Positions 1-10,050 of a stretch of DNA of 64,000 nt are shown here, in pieces; position 1 is the first letter of the stretch; the number at the start of each line of letters is the position of its first letter. The notes beneath the pieces are model-generated. The model did no database searches. It saw nothing but the letters and a program-made list of their open reading frames with translations, and had not been told where the DNA came from. The stretch is from positions 33,941,851 through 34,005,850 of the forward strand of contig NC_079877.1 in the NCBI RefSeq assembly GCF_029227915.1, written 5' to 3'. A program made the position numbers and the translations under genes. This DNA comes from Hydractinia symbiolongicarpus (Eukaryota; Cnidaria; Hydrozoa; Anthoathecata; Hydractiniidae).

Positions 1-11
1 CCTTGCCTTCT

Positions 12-295
12 CGGGCTCTCTCCGATAAGTTCGATGTATCAGGGTATAATGTTGTACGTAAGCAGATCATAGAGAATCAGGTAATTCTCATTTTGTAGAA
101 CACCTCGAACTTTCTTAACAATAGCTGGAGGATCCAACTCATGCTCAATGTCTTCGATATCTCCATTTGCTACAAACCGTCTCTCCTTGTCTTAGCTAGA
201 CAGGCCATACAACTTTTAGTTAAGGTATTGCCCCTAATTTTAAATTTGTGCAGGGGTAGTAGCTCTTTACATACGCGACAACATCTAATATCCAT
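12..295 (-). pseudogene. Zinc-knuckle small protein with conserved ENYL-type tail, frameshifted
   Basis: An ATG at 295-293 opens a 41-codon frame ending at 170. It contains two cysteine pairs, CRVC and a downstream CMACL about 23 residues later, a pattern like the N-terminal knuckle of the neighbouring HNH protein. After a one-base frame change the reading continues through an acidic stretch and an ENYLILYDLL segment to a stop near 38-36, then YIELIGESPR. The ENYL...LY...YIEL part reappears at 14467-14694 in copy 2, so it is a real element gene rather than chance. No function recognised. The ATG lies 18 bases after the HNH gene's stop. Confidence 0.45.
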
Positions 296-312
296 TTTAT
301 TGTTAGTGGTGG

Positions 313-1145
313 CTATTCCGAGACATATCGGTTACCCTTGGCTACATTCTCACTTTCCCGCATAGGTTGCTTATTGGTTTAGTGTAGTCTTTTCGCCACC
401 TCGGCAAGCGAATGATCATCGCAATGTTCCCGATGCCTGAGCGGTACCTTGTGATCAATGTGCCACTCTCCATAATTATCCCAATTCATCCCATCGAAAA
501 CTGGGCCTCAATATGGGCCTGCAGTGTAGCGATATCGCAACCCAGGTACTCCCGGGAGCTGAGTTCTTTGTTTCCCTTCAGGGCCTGGTAGGTTCGGTTG
601 CTTACAACAAAAGCGATATGTCCGTGGGGGTTGCCCGCAGATGCTTCCACCCTTGCAGTCTTTACACTTGGATCTCTTCTCCGATGGGGGCACATCTGAC
701 TTCCGCAACATTCTTTACACTGGGATCTTACCCTTTGCTGGAGGCTAATACCATTACCCCCACACTCCTTGCAATAGGACCTCTGTCTTTCATGTTTGCA
801 AATCTGACTACCGCCGCACTCCTTACATTGGGATCTCTGTTTTTGATGGCGGCATGTTTCACATCCCTCACATTCTTTACACTTGGATATCACCCTTTGA
901 TGGGGGCATATTTGACTTCCGCCACATTCTTTGCAGGTGGATCTCACCCTTTGTTAGGGGCACTTTGTACGCTCCTTTGACGCCTTGCTTGCATCGAGGC
1001 ACTTGATGCACCATTTTTTTAGTTGACCGCTACGCCTGATCCTGAAACTGCCCAAAGATAAAAAGCATTTACATTTTGAACACTTACTTTTCCATCCATA
1101 TTGACTCGTTTTTGCCCTAGGAGGACAAACACGAGTTGTGGTCAC
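313..1145 (-). pseudogene. HNH endonuclease-like protein with CKECGG cysteine repeats, broken
   Basis: The N-terminal part (1145-957) has a zinc knuckle (CSKCKCF ... WCIKCL). Then follow at least six repeats of about 17 residues of the form CKECGGSQICxHxRxRS (to about 690), each with a Cys-x2-Cys and a Cys-x-His pair. The C-terminal part carries YLGCD, EWHIDH at 468-451 and TNKQPM, the layout of an HNH nuclease whose histidines bind metal. Breaks: a TAA replaces a repeat His codon at 956-954, and frame changes occur near 690, 490 and 380. CKECGGS repeats joined to such a C-terminus are known from algal, oomycete and giant-virus genomes. Role here is inferred: DNA cleavage for element mobility, competition or packaging. 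Confidence 0.6.
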
Positions 1146-1361
1146 TTATTTTGGTTGAGGAACTATGCTTACGGGTAGCCACCCTTTGGAAACTGCCATT
1201 TCACGACTTTCTCTCCCTGCTGAAAAATAGGCAACCATCTTAATAACATCTTCGGTATTTATCTTGGTGGAGGGCCTCGTTATGTCAAAAATCTTTTTAC
1301 CCGCCATGGCATAGGCAAATGTGAAACTAAGGCCCAGGACTGTCTCATAGAGCATATCCAT
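1146..1361 (-). CDS. Small 71-aa element protein with N-terminal hydrophobic segment
   Basis: An intact frame from an ATG (1361-1359) to a TAA (1148-1146), 71 aa. Residues about 5-22 are hydrophobic (LYETVLGLSFTFAYAMAG), followed by a basic and polar C-terminal half ending in proline-rich VPQPK. It sits between the basic membrane-anchor ORF and the HNH pseudogene on the same strand, and its stop touches the start of the following frame. Together with its neighbours this suggests a small membrane or virion-associated protein. I do not recognise a family. It is one of the few undamaged frames in this copy, though its short length makes survival by chance possible. Confidence 0.45.
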   Translation of the reverse strand: MDMLYETVLGLSFTFAYAMAGKKIFDITRPSTKINTEDVIKMVAYFSAGRESREMAVSKGWLPVSIVPQPK

Positions 1362-1536
1362 AATTTCCTTCTCCTTCGGTGTTACGTTGCTTGTAGTAAT
1401 TTGTTAAGTGTAATTTTTTTGAAAAAATTCAATGCATCTTGAACATGTCAATCTGAGGCCAAGTTTTGCCTTGTGTCCCCTTCTGAGGCTCGGGTACGGT
1501 GTTCTGGGGTTTGTTTTTACCCCTGCCAAATTTTTA

Positions 1537-1771
1537 TCAGACGCCTACTCCTATGGCAAGCACGGCACCGACTCCATAGATGTGAACCGACTGTATAGAA
1601 CTGTCTCCAGAAGAGGCTTTGACTGCGGGCTCTATAGTGCCCTCTTGTTGCTTCATTTCTTCCTTCCTCTTCTTCATCAGTGCCGCCAATTTTCCCCTGT
1701 GCAACCCTTCCCGGATGCTTTGGTGGTTTAGTAATGACTCTTTCTTCTTGCTTTTGTACTTCTTCACTCAT
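1537..1771 (-). pseudogene. Small basic protein with C-terminal hydrophobic anchor, one frameshift
   Basis: The ATG at 1771-1769 (MSEEVQK) lies 4 bases after the upstream gene's stop. The first frame gives an acidic then proline/lysine-rich segment (KPPKHPGRVAQGK). After a frame change near 1700 it continues as a lysine-rich helix (LAALMKKRKEEMKQQ) and ends in the hydrophobic IYGVGAVLAIGVGV, a likely C-terminal membrane anchor. Predicted intact length is about 75-80 aa. The tight spacing and shared strand suggest co-expression with the coiled-coil membrane protein upstream. Function unknown; a structural or membrane-remodelling role is inference. Confidence 0.5.
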
Positions 1772-1775
1772 TTTA

Positions 1776-2336
1776 TTATAGCAACGTCTCCGCCTCCTCC
1801 ACCTCCTTTTCCGCATCCTGTTTCTTTTTGGTCATATGCCGGGCCGTGTGAGACAGGACCAAGAGTGGTGCAAGACATCTGCTAATGCTGCAGTACACGA
1901 GTATACCAAGGTCCGTCATAGAGTCCCTGATAATTGGGTCTTTCTCGATGTCCCTGCGCAGTTCCTTGACACTGTCGATATCTACTAAATTTCAAATTTG
2001 CGTACAAGTTAACCACGTGGGTAGACAGTGCTTTTGCAGTCTTCTCACCCTTTTCCTGAAGATCCCGTTGCACATACTGGGACATACTATGGACTTTGTC
2101 GATGGCATCCTCCGGAGCCTTATCAACAAACCCCTGTGTCCCTTGCCTTTACGTAGGGCCTCCTTCAGCACCTGACGATTATCAATAGGCTTTTCAATGT
2201 TTTCATATTCTGCAGAGGAATTGCCAGAGACCTGTGCGATATCAGATATCCTTTTCATTAGTAGTCGATATCGAAAGAAGCAAAATGCGATCAGGGCATA
2301 AGGTAGAAGTATAGCAACTAGTTTACACACTTCCAT
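1776..2336 (-). pseudogene. N-terminal membrane protein with coiled coil, frameshifted
   Basis: The ATG at 2336-2334 opens MEVCKLVAILLPYALIAFCF, a clear N-terminal transmembrane segment, followed by a polar region (EKPIDNRQVLKEALRKGKG). The reading then moves through two other frames: an AxxVHSMSQYVQ-like helix near 2085, then DIDSVKELRRDIEKDP near 1975, a second hydrophobic stretch (LGILVYCSISRCLAPLLVL) and a highly charged C-terminus rich in Glu and Lys, ending at TAA 1778-1776. About 185 residues if unbroken. Its start overlaps the polymerase's last codons and its stop is 4 bases before the next ATG, the packing of a viral-type gene cluster. Function unknown. Confidence 0.5.
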
Positions 2337-5300
2337 TTTTATTCCCGGAAACCACAAGCGGAGATGTATGTACCCCGTCATCGTGCACGACTCTTTTGTC
2401 GTAGAAGGCCGGGAGCCCGAGCTTGTTTTGTTCTTACGTGATCATGGCCTGCTCATGTACCCGAAAACCTACGTTTTTGGCCATATCTAAACCACCCTTC
2501 AGCGCACTCAGATATCTGCCCCAGGTCACAGCATTTTGTCTCAAGCAGTTCAGGACGAACGACATCCCTCAACTCTTCTCCGGAGATGGCAAAATACGCA
2601 CTGTCGGTGTCCATGTAAATATACTCCCGACGATCCACGTACATTAAAATTCGAGCATGCGCAACTTCGCGAGTTGATATACCGCGACACCGCACTGGTA
2701 GGGTCTATCGATAGTACATTTGTGCTTGCCCTTTCTTACCTCATACGCATTTCCAATCTCTTCAAGGTCCTCCAAGTACGGGCACTGCATGGCTGCATCA
2801 ACCTCCTTTTCATCCCTTGTAAATGTAATATTTGCATGCCTTGCCAAATCTTCAATCATCTTGCCTTTCAACTTTGCCGTATCCCCCGCAATACGTTTGT
2901 CGGGGTCTTTATCAGCCTGTCGTCGTGCATCAGCAATCTCCACCGGGAACCAGGCAAAGGGCCTACCTCGGGCGTACTTGAGGAACTGGTGAGAGGCAGT
3001 GACCTTTAGCCCATGGTTAAGGTACCATTTTAAGGGATATACGGTAGGATCTTTTCAGCTCTCATCAAACCCAAAAACTTACGTGTACCCGGAAAACGCT
3101 TGCGGCCCGTAGTTTTTAAGTATTCGTGCATGTGCTCGGGGATTTGATCATCAGGTATTTCCTTAAAGACAAACAGGGGAGCCATTTCACTGAATTTGTC
3201 ACGCAGATACTCGGGTATAGGCCTCATTCCTCGTACATTTTTCACATATTACAGCTTTACAAGTCTTGCTATAGCAAGGGTCCTTACACCTATGCCTGTA
3301 AGGGTCTCCTGGAGCGTGTAGCTCTAGCTTTGGGTTCAGCCGTAGAGACATTTTCCATACGTAGCGCATTGACACGCCCGGAATACTGACTGCGTCCTTC
3401 AAAATATCGATTTCATCATCGTAATACTGCAACCTCGTCTTGTTCACGGCTTCAATGAACGGTTCCACATCGGCTAAGTTGTACTCACGCAACCAGTCCA
3501 TCATGGTGACACAGCCTCGCCGTTAAAACTCGGAGCGGAATGTCTCGTACTCTTTGCCGGATAGTGTGTTTCTCCCACTTGGACGGCTATAAAAGTCCTC
3601 GTGAGCCACAGACCCAACATGTTACAGCTTCTCGTGGCTCGCCAACCATTCATACGGAAACATGAGTTTTTCGAGCTTACATTCCAACGACTTGCACCAA
3701 CCGTCATAGTTTAGGCCGGGGGGCAAGGAAATTTTTAATATCCAGAAATTTTAATCTCGAGGTAGTAAGGAACATGTAGTCCTTATCCTCAACAAAATAC
3801 TGCTCGATCAGGTTGATGTCGTACTTGCCGGAATTAAACCCTATTACAGCTACTTGATTTACCCACTCATCCTACACATCCTGGTTCGTTTTGGAGAGCA
3901 TGTGAAAGTTGTCGGGGTTCGGGTACATTCTCTCGACCTCTTTCACAATGAGGGCATGCTTCTTTTCCAGCTCCTCCACAAACTGCTTGACCAAAACCTT
4001 GGGGTCCTCGTGCTCGATAAACATCGGGTGGCCATTCAAACTATCTGCAATACCAACACTTGTAGGAACATGCCTCGAAAGGTATGTTAGATCGGATGTT
4101 TGCTGGTAATTTAAAGGTGATGGCAAAAAAGAGTGGAACTTCACCACCATGACCGCATAAGTCATAATGGATATGTCTTCCAGTCTGCTTTGACATGTAT
4201 TCTATCCAAAAGACCTTCTCAGCCCTGGTCGGCATACGTTTGACCTTCCCCCTTTGCAGATAATCGTCATTTTAACACCCCCGCATTTGTTCCTTTAATG
4301 CCGCGTGAGGTGGTTGCTTTTGGTAAACAGTTGTTTGCATACCTCACATTCCAATTGGGCCAGCACGTCTAAATCCTTGATGTAGAAACAATGCCCGTCG
4401 AGCATACCAAGATTGATAGTGTCAAAACCCTTTTTGTACTGATTTTGACCATAGACGAGTCGCCATGGTGCTTTCTCAGAGTTTGTCTTGGGTTCAAAGA
4501 CTCTGATGTTGATCTTGAATTGTTTAGCAACTCTCTCTAGATCCACCAGCCTTGCGGGGCGCACGTCCTTACGCTTAAGCTTAGGGTCCCTGTAGTCCTT
4601 TCGAGCTAATATGAGAGCTGTCTTCGTTAGACGTTCTTTTCCCCATGCTACGTTCGCCCTTTCCATCACACCTAAGCATCTCCAGAGACATAGGTTGTCT
4701 GTTCGTTCTTTTTCCCCGTCCATAGATTCACCTCTTTTTTCGCAGCCAATCAAGGAAATGGCCGCATCCCAAGAGGTTTTCACGTGTGTTGATCACCTTA
4801 ATCTGTACGTGATCGAAGACAATTTTTCCCTCATACGCTCCCGGTAATCTCGGTGGTTCTAGTGGGTGGTAAATAAGCCTTATTTCAGAACTCGTGATCC
4901 TCCAGATCGAGGCGCTTCATTTTGCATTCTTCTACGAACGCTTCAATTTCCCCTATACTTGACAACGACCCGGAGCTCTTAGATTTGTGGTAATCAGACA
5001 CATCGCCCCCACCCTTGTAAATTTGACAGCCAAAGCTGTACACGACCTTAACGCGCATATCCATGTGTGGTGTAATTTTTTGGATAATTGCGTCCTTTAG
5101 AGGTTGGTTTAGATTGTTGTTGAAGCGCCATGTTTTGATCCTATTTCCATCCTCCAACATCTGGATATCGTCCTTGGGGCCTTGAATATCCTTCGTGGAG
5201 TCCTCCCTTGCCTCCTTTTTAATCTCGTCGTGAATCGTTGTCCCTCCCAAAATTTGTTCCTTTGCCTTGTTATAGTAGAATACAACGGTATCCCTCACAC

Positions 5301-5394
5301 TGTGTAATCGATCAGGAAGGGCGTCGTGAGTTGCTGCCATCGGTGCAGACACAGTGCTATATAGTTTGCTAATTGCATTCCTGAACTAACTCAT
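2323..5394 (-). pseudogene. Family-B DNA polymerase with fused N-terminal domains (copy 1), disabled
   Basis: Reading from 5394: an amphipathic N-terminus (TGG-to-TAG stop at codon 3); a segment ending KRLDLEDHEF (4885-5352); a DNLCLWRCL block with IKDLDVLAQLECEVCKQLF and a zinc-finger-like CxxC...H (4295-4783); a GRHIHYDLCGHGG endonuclease-like block near 4190; an exonuclease-type FNSGKYDINLI near 3850-3810; a long cysteine-bearing linker (3199-3504); then palm and thumb. Motif C YMDTDS is intact (2617-2600). Motif A and about 75 codons around it are missing near 3240. Motif B is reduced to KLKGKM (about 2874-2863), lacking NSFYG. A deletion follows motif C, and a TAA lies in the C-terminal block; the final stop is 2325-2323. 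Many frame changes. Single-polypeptide architecture is inferred from colinearity with copy 2. Confidence 0.8.
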
Positions 5395-5494
5395 CTCCTT
5401 TCTTATATACACATTTCAACAACGTCCAGGGATTACTTCGAGGTTTGTCACGATACTACGCATGCGTTAATTTTTCAGGAATAACCTTCTTTAC

Positions 5495-5660
5495 TGCGCA
5501 TGCATTGATGATCAGTGGATTTTTGCTGATGATCAACGCATTTTTGTGTAATGGAGCGTGACGAAAAGTTGTGACGTCACAAGTAAAATTGTGTATTATA
5601 ATTTTTTTGAGAGTTTGACCGTGATTTTTGAAAAAGTGTGTATGGAAGGACCCCCTAAAC
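5495..5660. repeat. Right terminal inverted repeat of copy 1
   Basis: Matches the right TIR of copy 2 in order: TGCGCATGC, two TGATGATCA motifs, TGTGACGTCACA (CRE-like TGACGTCA at 5573-5580), GAGAGTTTGACCGTGATTTT, then a degenerate tip. The CTACTACTA end of copy 2 is not preserved, so the outer boundary is approximate. Confidence 0.7.
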
Positions 5661-6031
5661 TAGCTCGGCGTAGAAAACTCGTTCACAGGTTCTTTAGATT
5701 TTGTCATTTGGATAAAAGGATCCTGCTTTTTTTAATTATTAATCGCCACTTTTTTGACCTGCACAATATTTTTTCCGTCAGTGCAGCAGTTAACTGTTCA
5801 TCTTTGACTAGGAATGAATTTTCTGACTCTTTTCTCAGCTGGTTTATTTAAGTGGTAGAAAGGCTAATTATAAAGACAGATACTGCAAAAATATTATAAA
5901 GTCGGGCAAGTCTTTCGTACGGAGATATGTAGTCTTTTGCCAGAAGATATTGGGGCAAATCTAAGCGAGAGGCACGTATGCCTTAAGAATTAAGTCAAAG
6001 AAGAGGAGCAGGATTGATACTTAATCAATCG

Positions 6032-6133
6032 CAACCCCGACCCCAGGACCTGTTGTCTCTTTTGCATATCAGACGGCGAGACCTATCAAAAAGCAGCGCC
6101 GATGAGAGACAAAAAGCCCTAGGAACGAGGTTG
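6032..6133. mobile_element. Short MITE with ~28-bp imperfect TIRs
   Basis: The left end reads CAACCCCGACCCCAGGACC and the right end, reverse-complemented, reads CAACCTCGTTCCTAGGGC. Both continue into a TTGTCTC-type match. The 102-bp length, opposed ends and lack of coding potential indicate a MITE. A related end (CTAAGAACGAGGTTGG) occurs alone near 11332-11347. No convincing target duplication was seen. Confidence 0.55.
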
Positions 6134-8225
6134 ACAAAGATGGCACTAAAAATATACCACATATCTCTTCTTCGTTCATTTCAAAATTGTTCGTAAAATA
6201 GCTTGCTTCATTTGAACAAGTGTGGACGGTTTGTTTCACGATCTACTTCACTAATACGCGCGCTTCTTTCACTTGCTTCTGCGTCTGTTTTACAGATATG
6301 AACCGGGTTTAAGAAACAAACAAACAGAAAAAAAATTAGATCTTGCCTACAAAACATTACTTGTTTAGCTACAAGCTTGTAAACTCTTTGTTCTAATGTT
6401 ATTAGGAAATGCTTGGAAGTGTGACATCTTAGAAAATACGCGAAATTTTTGGATTTCTGTGAATTTATTTTTGTTGTTGACAAGCAGCAAATTTACCGAA
6501 AATTAATTCGCGGCTGGTCAAAAATGTGTAATAACATTTTTAATATAATAGATTTAAAGGAATTTCAGCAAATTTCCTGATAGTATAAGCTCGAAAATTC
6601 GTGGAATTAAATTCTCTCTTTCTTTAAAAAGAGAAAACGTGGACCAGTCATTTCAGAATTTTTTCTCACATCAGAATTATTTCTCACATCAAGATTACTA
6701 TATCTGATACCAGAATTATTGAAAAGCGGGCTTACAATGTTTGTAGGGTTACCTTACTCATAAAATTTGATACTGTTTTGCAAGAATTATGCAAGTTTGA
6801 ATATATTCAAGTTGACGCAAGAAACCCCCCCCCCCTCTCGTTTTTTCAAAGCATTTTTTTTCGTGAAATTTTAAAATGACTTAAGGTGACTTACCACCAA
6901 ATAACCTATATCGCAGAGGATTGTCTTTTCTAAAGTTAATTGATGAGAATATCATAGTATGCGACAGTACGACAAAATTAAGTCCAAAATTTAGTTGATT
7001 GGTTGCCATGGTTACCCGTTGCTTGGTAAAATTTTGCTGCTCGACGCTGAACCAAAAAACTGAATAACATGCGCTATTTGAAGCGCCTTTTCGACCGCGT
7101 ATGTTTCTCAAGGGTCACGTGTAGTGATTGAGTGAAACGCATTCTCTTAAGGCTAAGTCGTCGCCAAGACAACTGATGCGGTATTTCTTGGACGGAAAAA
7201 AGGATAAAACAGGGCAAAACTGGACAAGATAACTGAAAGACAAAACTTCGATTTGAAAACGGTTTCAGTTAAGTACTAGGTAATATTAATGTCTGCATCC
7301 ACAGAAGAAATTGTAGAGCATGTGTGCTTCGATCTTAAGAATTCTTGCTTCGCGTGGATTCCGAACTTAAACGGCAAAAAACTTGTTTAAAGATAATTTT
7401 ATGGACATTCTTGACTTGTGGATCGACAAAAGGTGTACTCCAGCGCTATTTCGATCTGAAAAGCACCAAGTCTTAAGTCTAATTGATGATAAGTAAACCC
7501 TGACGAGCTCACTTCGGAAGATGCATCGTTAAGCCAGCTTGTTGACTGCGTATGGAACACCACATTTAATGTTCATAACTGTCATATAATCTCTTAGGAA
7601 GCCCTAAAGTATCATCCAGCTTTTCCAGCAAAGCATTAAACATCGACGGAGGGTCAAGAAAGCTGTCTAAAAATGCGAAAATGGTTGCTATAGGCGTTGC
7701 TATGCACTTATATTTGCGGTTGGTTGGAGAAAGTGCCAGATTGCGCAATAAAAACCGAAATTTGGAATAAGAACTACTTGCCACGGTATTCTAAGATGAA
7801 TTTGCTGTCAGAAAACAGGTAAAAGAAAATTCTTAAAATTTAGACATTATTTGGTGGTAAACCATCTTAATGAAGAAAAAACACTTTACTTCACATAAAA
7901 TCTATTTAGATACTATGTTCTATTTGAGGAAGAGCAAATACTTTCCCAAAATCATTCATGTAATAAAGTTACTTCTGGTAAACTAACAATGTCAAATACC
8001 CCAGAGCAATCGTGTCAAACGAGCCACAATAAAGCCAATATTTTCACTCCTTTACTGCATAAGGCTAGAAACTAATTTGTGTCGGCAAAGAAAGGCAAAA
8101 CTACTTTGAAAAGTTGATTTTAAAATGTTACAATTTGTGAATATCTAAACCTTCATAAGTATTTAAAAAGTTTTTTTGTCGATTTTAGATCGATTCCGTA
8201 GTAGCGCTATTTTTACAAACTCCAT

Positions 8226-8303
8226 TACAAAACAAAAACAACAACAAAAACAACAACAAAAACAAAAACAACAACAAAAACAACAACAAAAACAACAACA
8301 ACA
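8226..8303. repeat. CAA/CAAAAA microsatellite
   Basis: An interrupted run of ACAACAA and ACAAAAACAAC units, about 78 bp, purine-biased on the plus strand. Simple-sequence repeat with no other signal. Confidence 0.9.
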
Positions 8304-10050
8304 TATAAAGAGAGGTCACTCCTAAACTAATCCGCGGTCCCTAAAATGTTGTGAAGGTAAAGCTATCTTACATGGCTTTCTGAAAAAACGCCAACTATAC
8401 ACACTAAAGAATTGGAAAGGAAGATACAAAATTTTGAAAAGACATGCCCTGCTTTCTTTGGGTAGACAAGTAGTTTTTTTGCATCTTGCATCTTATAAAT
8501 GGTTTTTGATTTAAATTTTGATAAATCATTTGGTAAAATGATTAACTATAGCGACGATTGGCTGAATTTTCTGAAATACTGCTTAGGGTAACAAAACCCT
8601 GCACCATAATGTCTACGTTTAAACATTTTTCATTCTCCCGCCTTTTTATTTTTCGTGTTGGCTGTGTTTAAATGTGACGCATCTTACGCTTATTTCTGGA
8701 GAAAGTCAAAGATATTCGGATCTCCGAACATGTTCAGGGAAAATAATTAAGGATGCAATATTGGATGTGTTGGATTACCGCGTTTTAAAAGTTAAAGTAA
8801 CTATTTGTGTGAACTCTATTAATTTTTGCACTTTCGTGAAAATCTAATATTTTCAATTGACTTTTATGGAGCGTTCACGAGTGTTTTTAGAAAATACTCA
8901 TCTTAAATTATTTATTTGCTCCCATATGCAGAAATCAATAACATCGCGTTTAATATTCACAGACAAATAATAAGTTTTAAATTTTTTATTCATCCCAAGC
9001 AATCTTGATTTTCTCATCTTATCTAATTATAAGTATTTACTATGTGGTTTATTAACCCGATTCTATTCGGGGGCTGATTCCGATTTATTGACTCTCCTTT
9101 TTATCAAACTGAGTAGCTATGATATTTTCCATTTTTATTCAATAAATACTAATTTTCTTAATTTTATTTCTGACACATGCGTCAAAATGTTTCCAAAGAC
9201 AGACTCAAAGGTTGCAGACATGGATACTTCCAACAGGCTTCAGGGGAATATCTCCCCAGTAAAAATGCTGACATGTGCAAAACTTTGCAAATAACTCTTA
9301 ATTTTTGCAGCAAAAGAATTAGCCTTTTTTAACGTCTCGATAAAATGTAATATTTCCATGTGTTAGTTTGTTTTGATGAACAAAGAGATTTTAAATTATG
9401 CTTCACAATGGAGGCAAGGTTTTCGAACTATTTTACCTCTTATTTGTAAAGGCCGCCTTCAACTGTTTGCAGAAATTTAGATAAACTTCAAGATAAAGTT
9501 TGCATCAATGCACCTCTGGTCTTTTAGTAAGGGGCATTTTCACCCGGTAATTTACTACTACAATGAGAAGTTATAGTATGTGTTCAAAGTTCAACGCCTT
9601 TCTCATCTATTTAGAAATATCATGTTAAATTATTAACAAGCAAGTGAATATTGTATACTCTGACATTTATATTGTTATATTTATTAATTTATAACGAGTT
9701 ATAACCAAAATATACACTCTTTTTTGCTAAAACAAGTTTTTTTCAAATAAACTGTTTAAAAACTGTTTAAACAAACCCTTTAAAAAAACAATAAAAAACA
9801 CAAACAGTGCTGATAAACTTAGTGCCCAAATCATTCAATTTCAGTGTTAGCCACTGAATTAAAAATTGCCAGTCCGTTTCGTAGTCTCTTTACAGCATGT
9901 TAATGAAAAAGAACACGTTTGCCATCAGCATCACCATTGCTCCATTTAATTTGATGCCAGAAGATGTTATGATAACTATAACAAAACATTCTAATGCTAT
10001 AGCTAATCAGTCTGATACTCAGAAAGTAATAATTTAAAGTTTCAAATGGT

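Larger units (their letters stand above)
1..5660 (-). mobile_element. Polinton/Maverick-type PolB element, copy 1 (left part outside window)
   Basis: All recognisable element genes here read on the minus strand, from the polymerase N-terminus near 5394 down to a zinc-knuckle ORF at 295. The right end (about 5495-5660) matches the right TIR of the second copy at 18061-18229, and the same polymerase and ENYL-type ORF occur in both copies, so they are one family. Polymerase motif C, exonuclease and endonuclease-like blocks identify a self-synthesising element. The Polinton/Maverick label rests on family-B polymerase, long TIRs and a candidate 6-bp duplication at copy 2. No integrase or capsid gene is seen, so a related but distinct element class is possible. 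The left TIR is outside the window. Confidence 0.7.
5661..10050. other. Noncoding AT-rich stretch with small repeats
   Basis: No gene could be supported. It contains a short MITE (6032-6133), a C-run near 6825-6836, and a CAA-type microsatellite (8226-8303). At 9050 there is TTAACCC followed by TATTCGGGGG and GATTCCG, resembling one end of the piggyBac-like family found at 24861. The short open frames here lack splice context or recognisable motifs. Confidence 0.6.

Noticed and set aside
513-980. 155-codon plus-strand open frame over the HNH pseudogene
   Set aside because: Shadow of the minus-strand cysteine repeats. The minus frame has clear CKECGG repeats and HNH motifs.
9051-9085. piggyBac-like left end TTAACCC...TATTCGGGGG
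   Set aside because: Short match with an inserted GATTC and no matching interior or right end nearby. Not enough to call an element.
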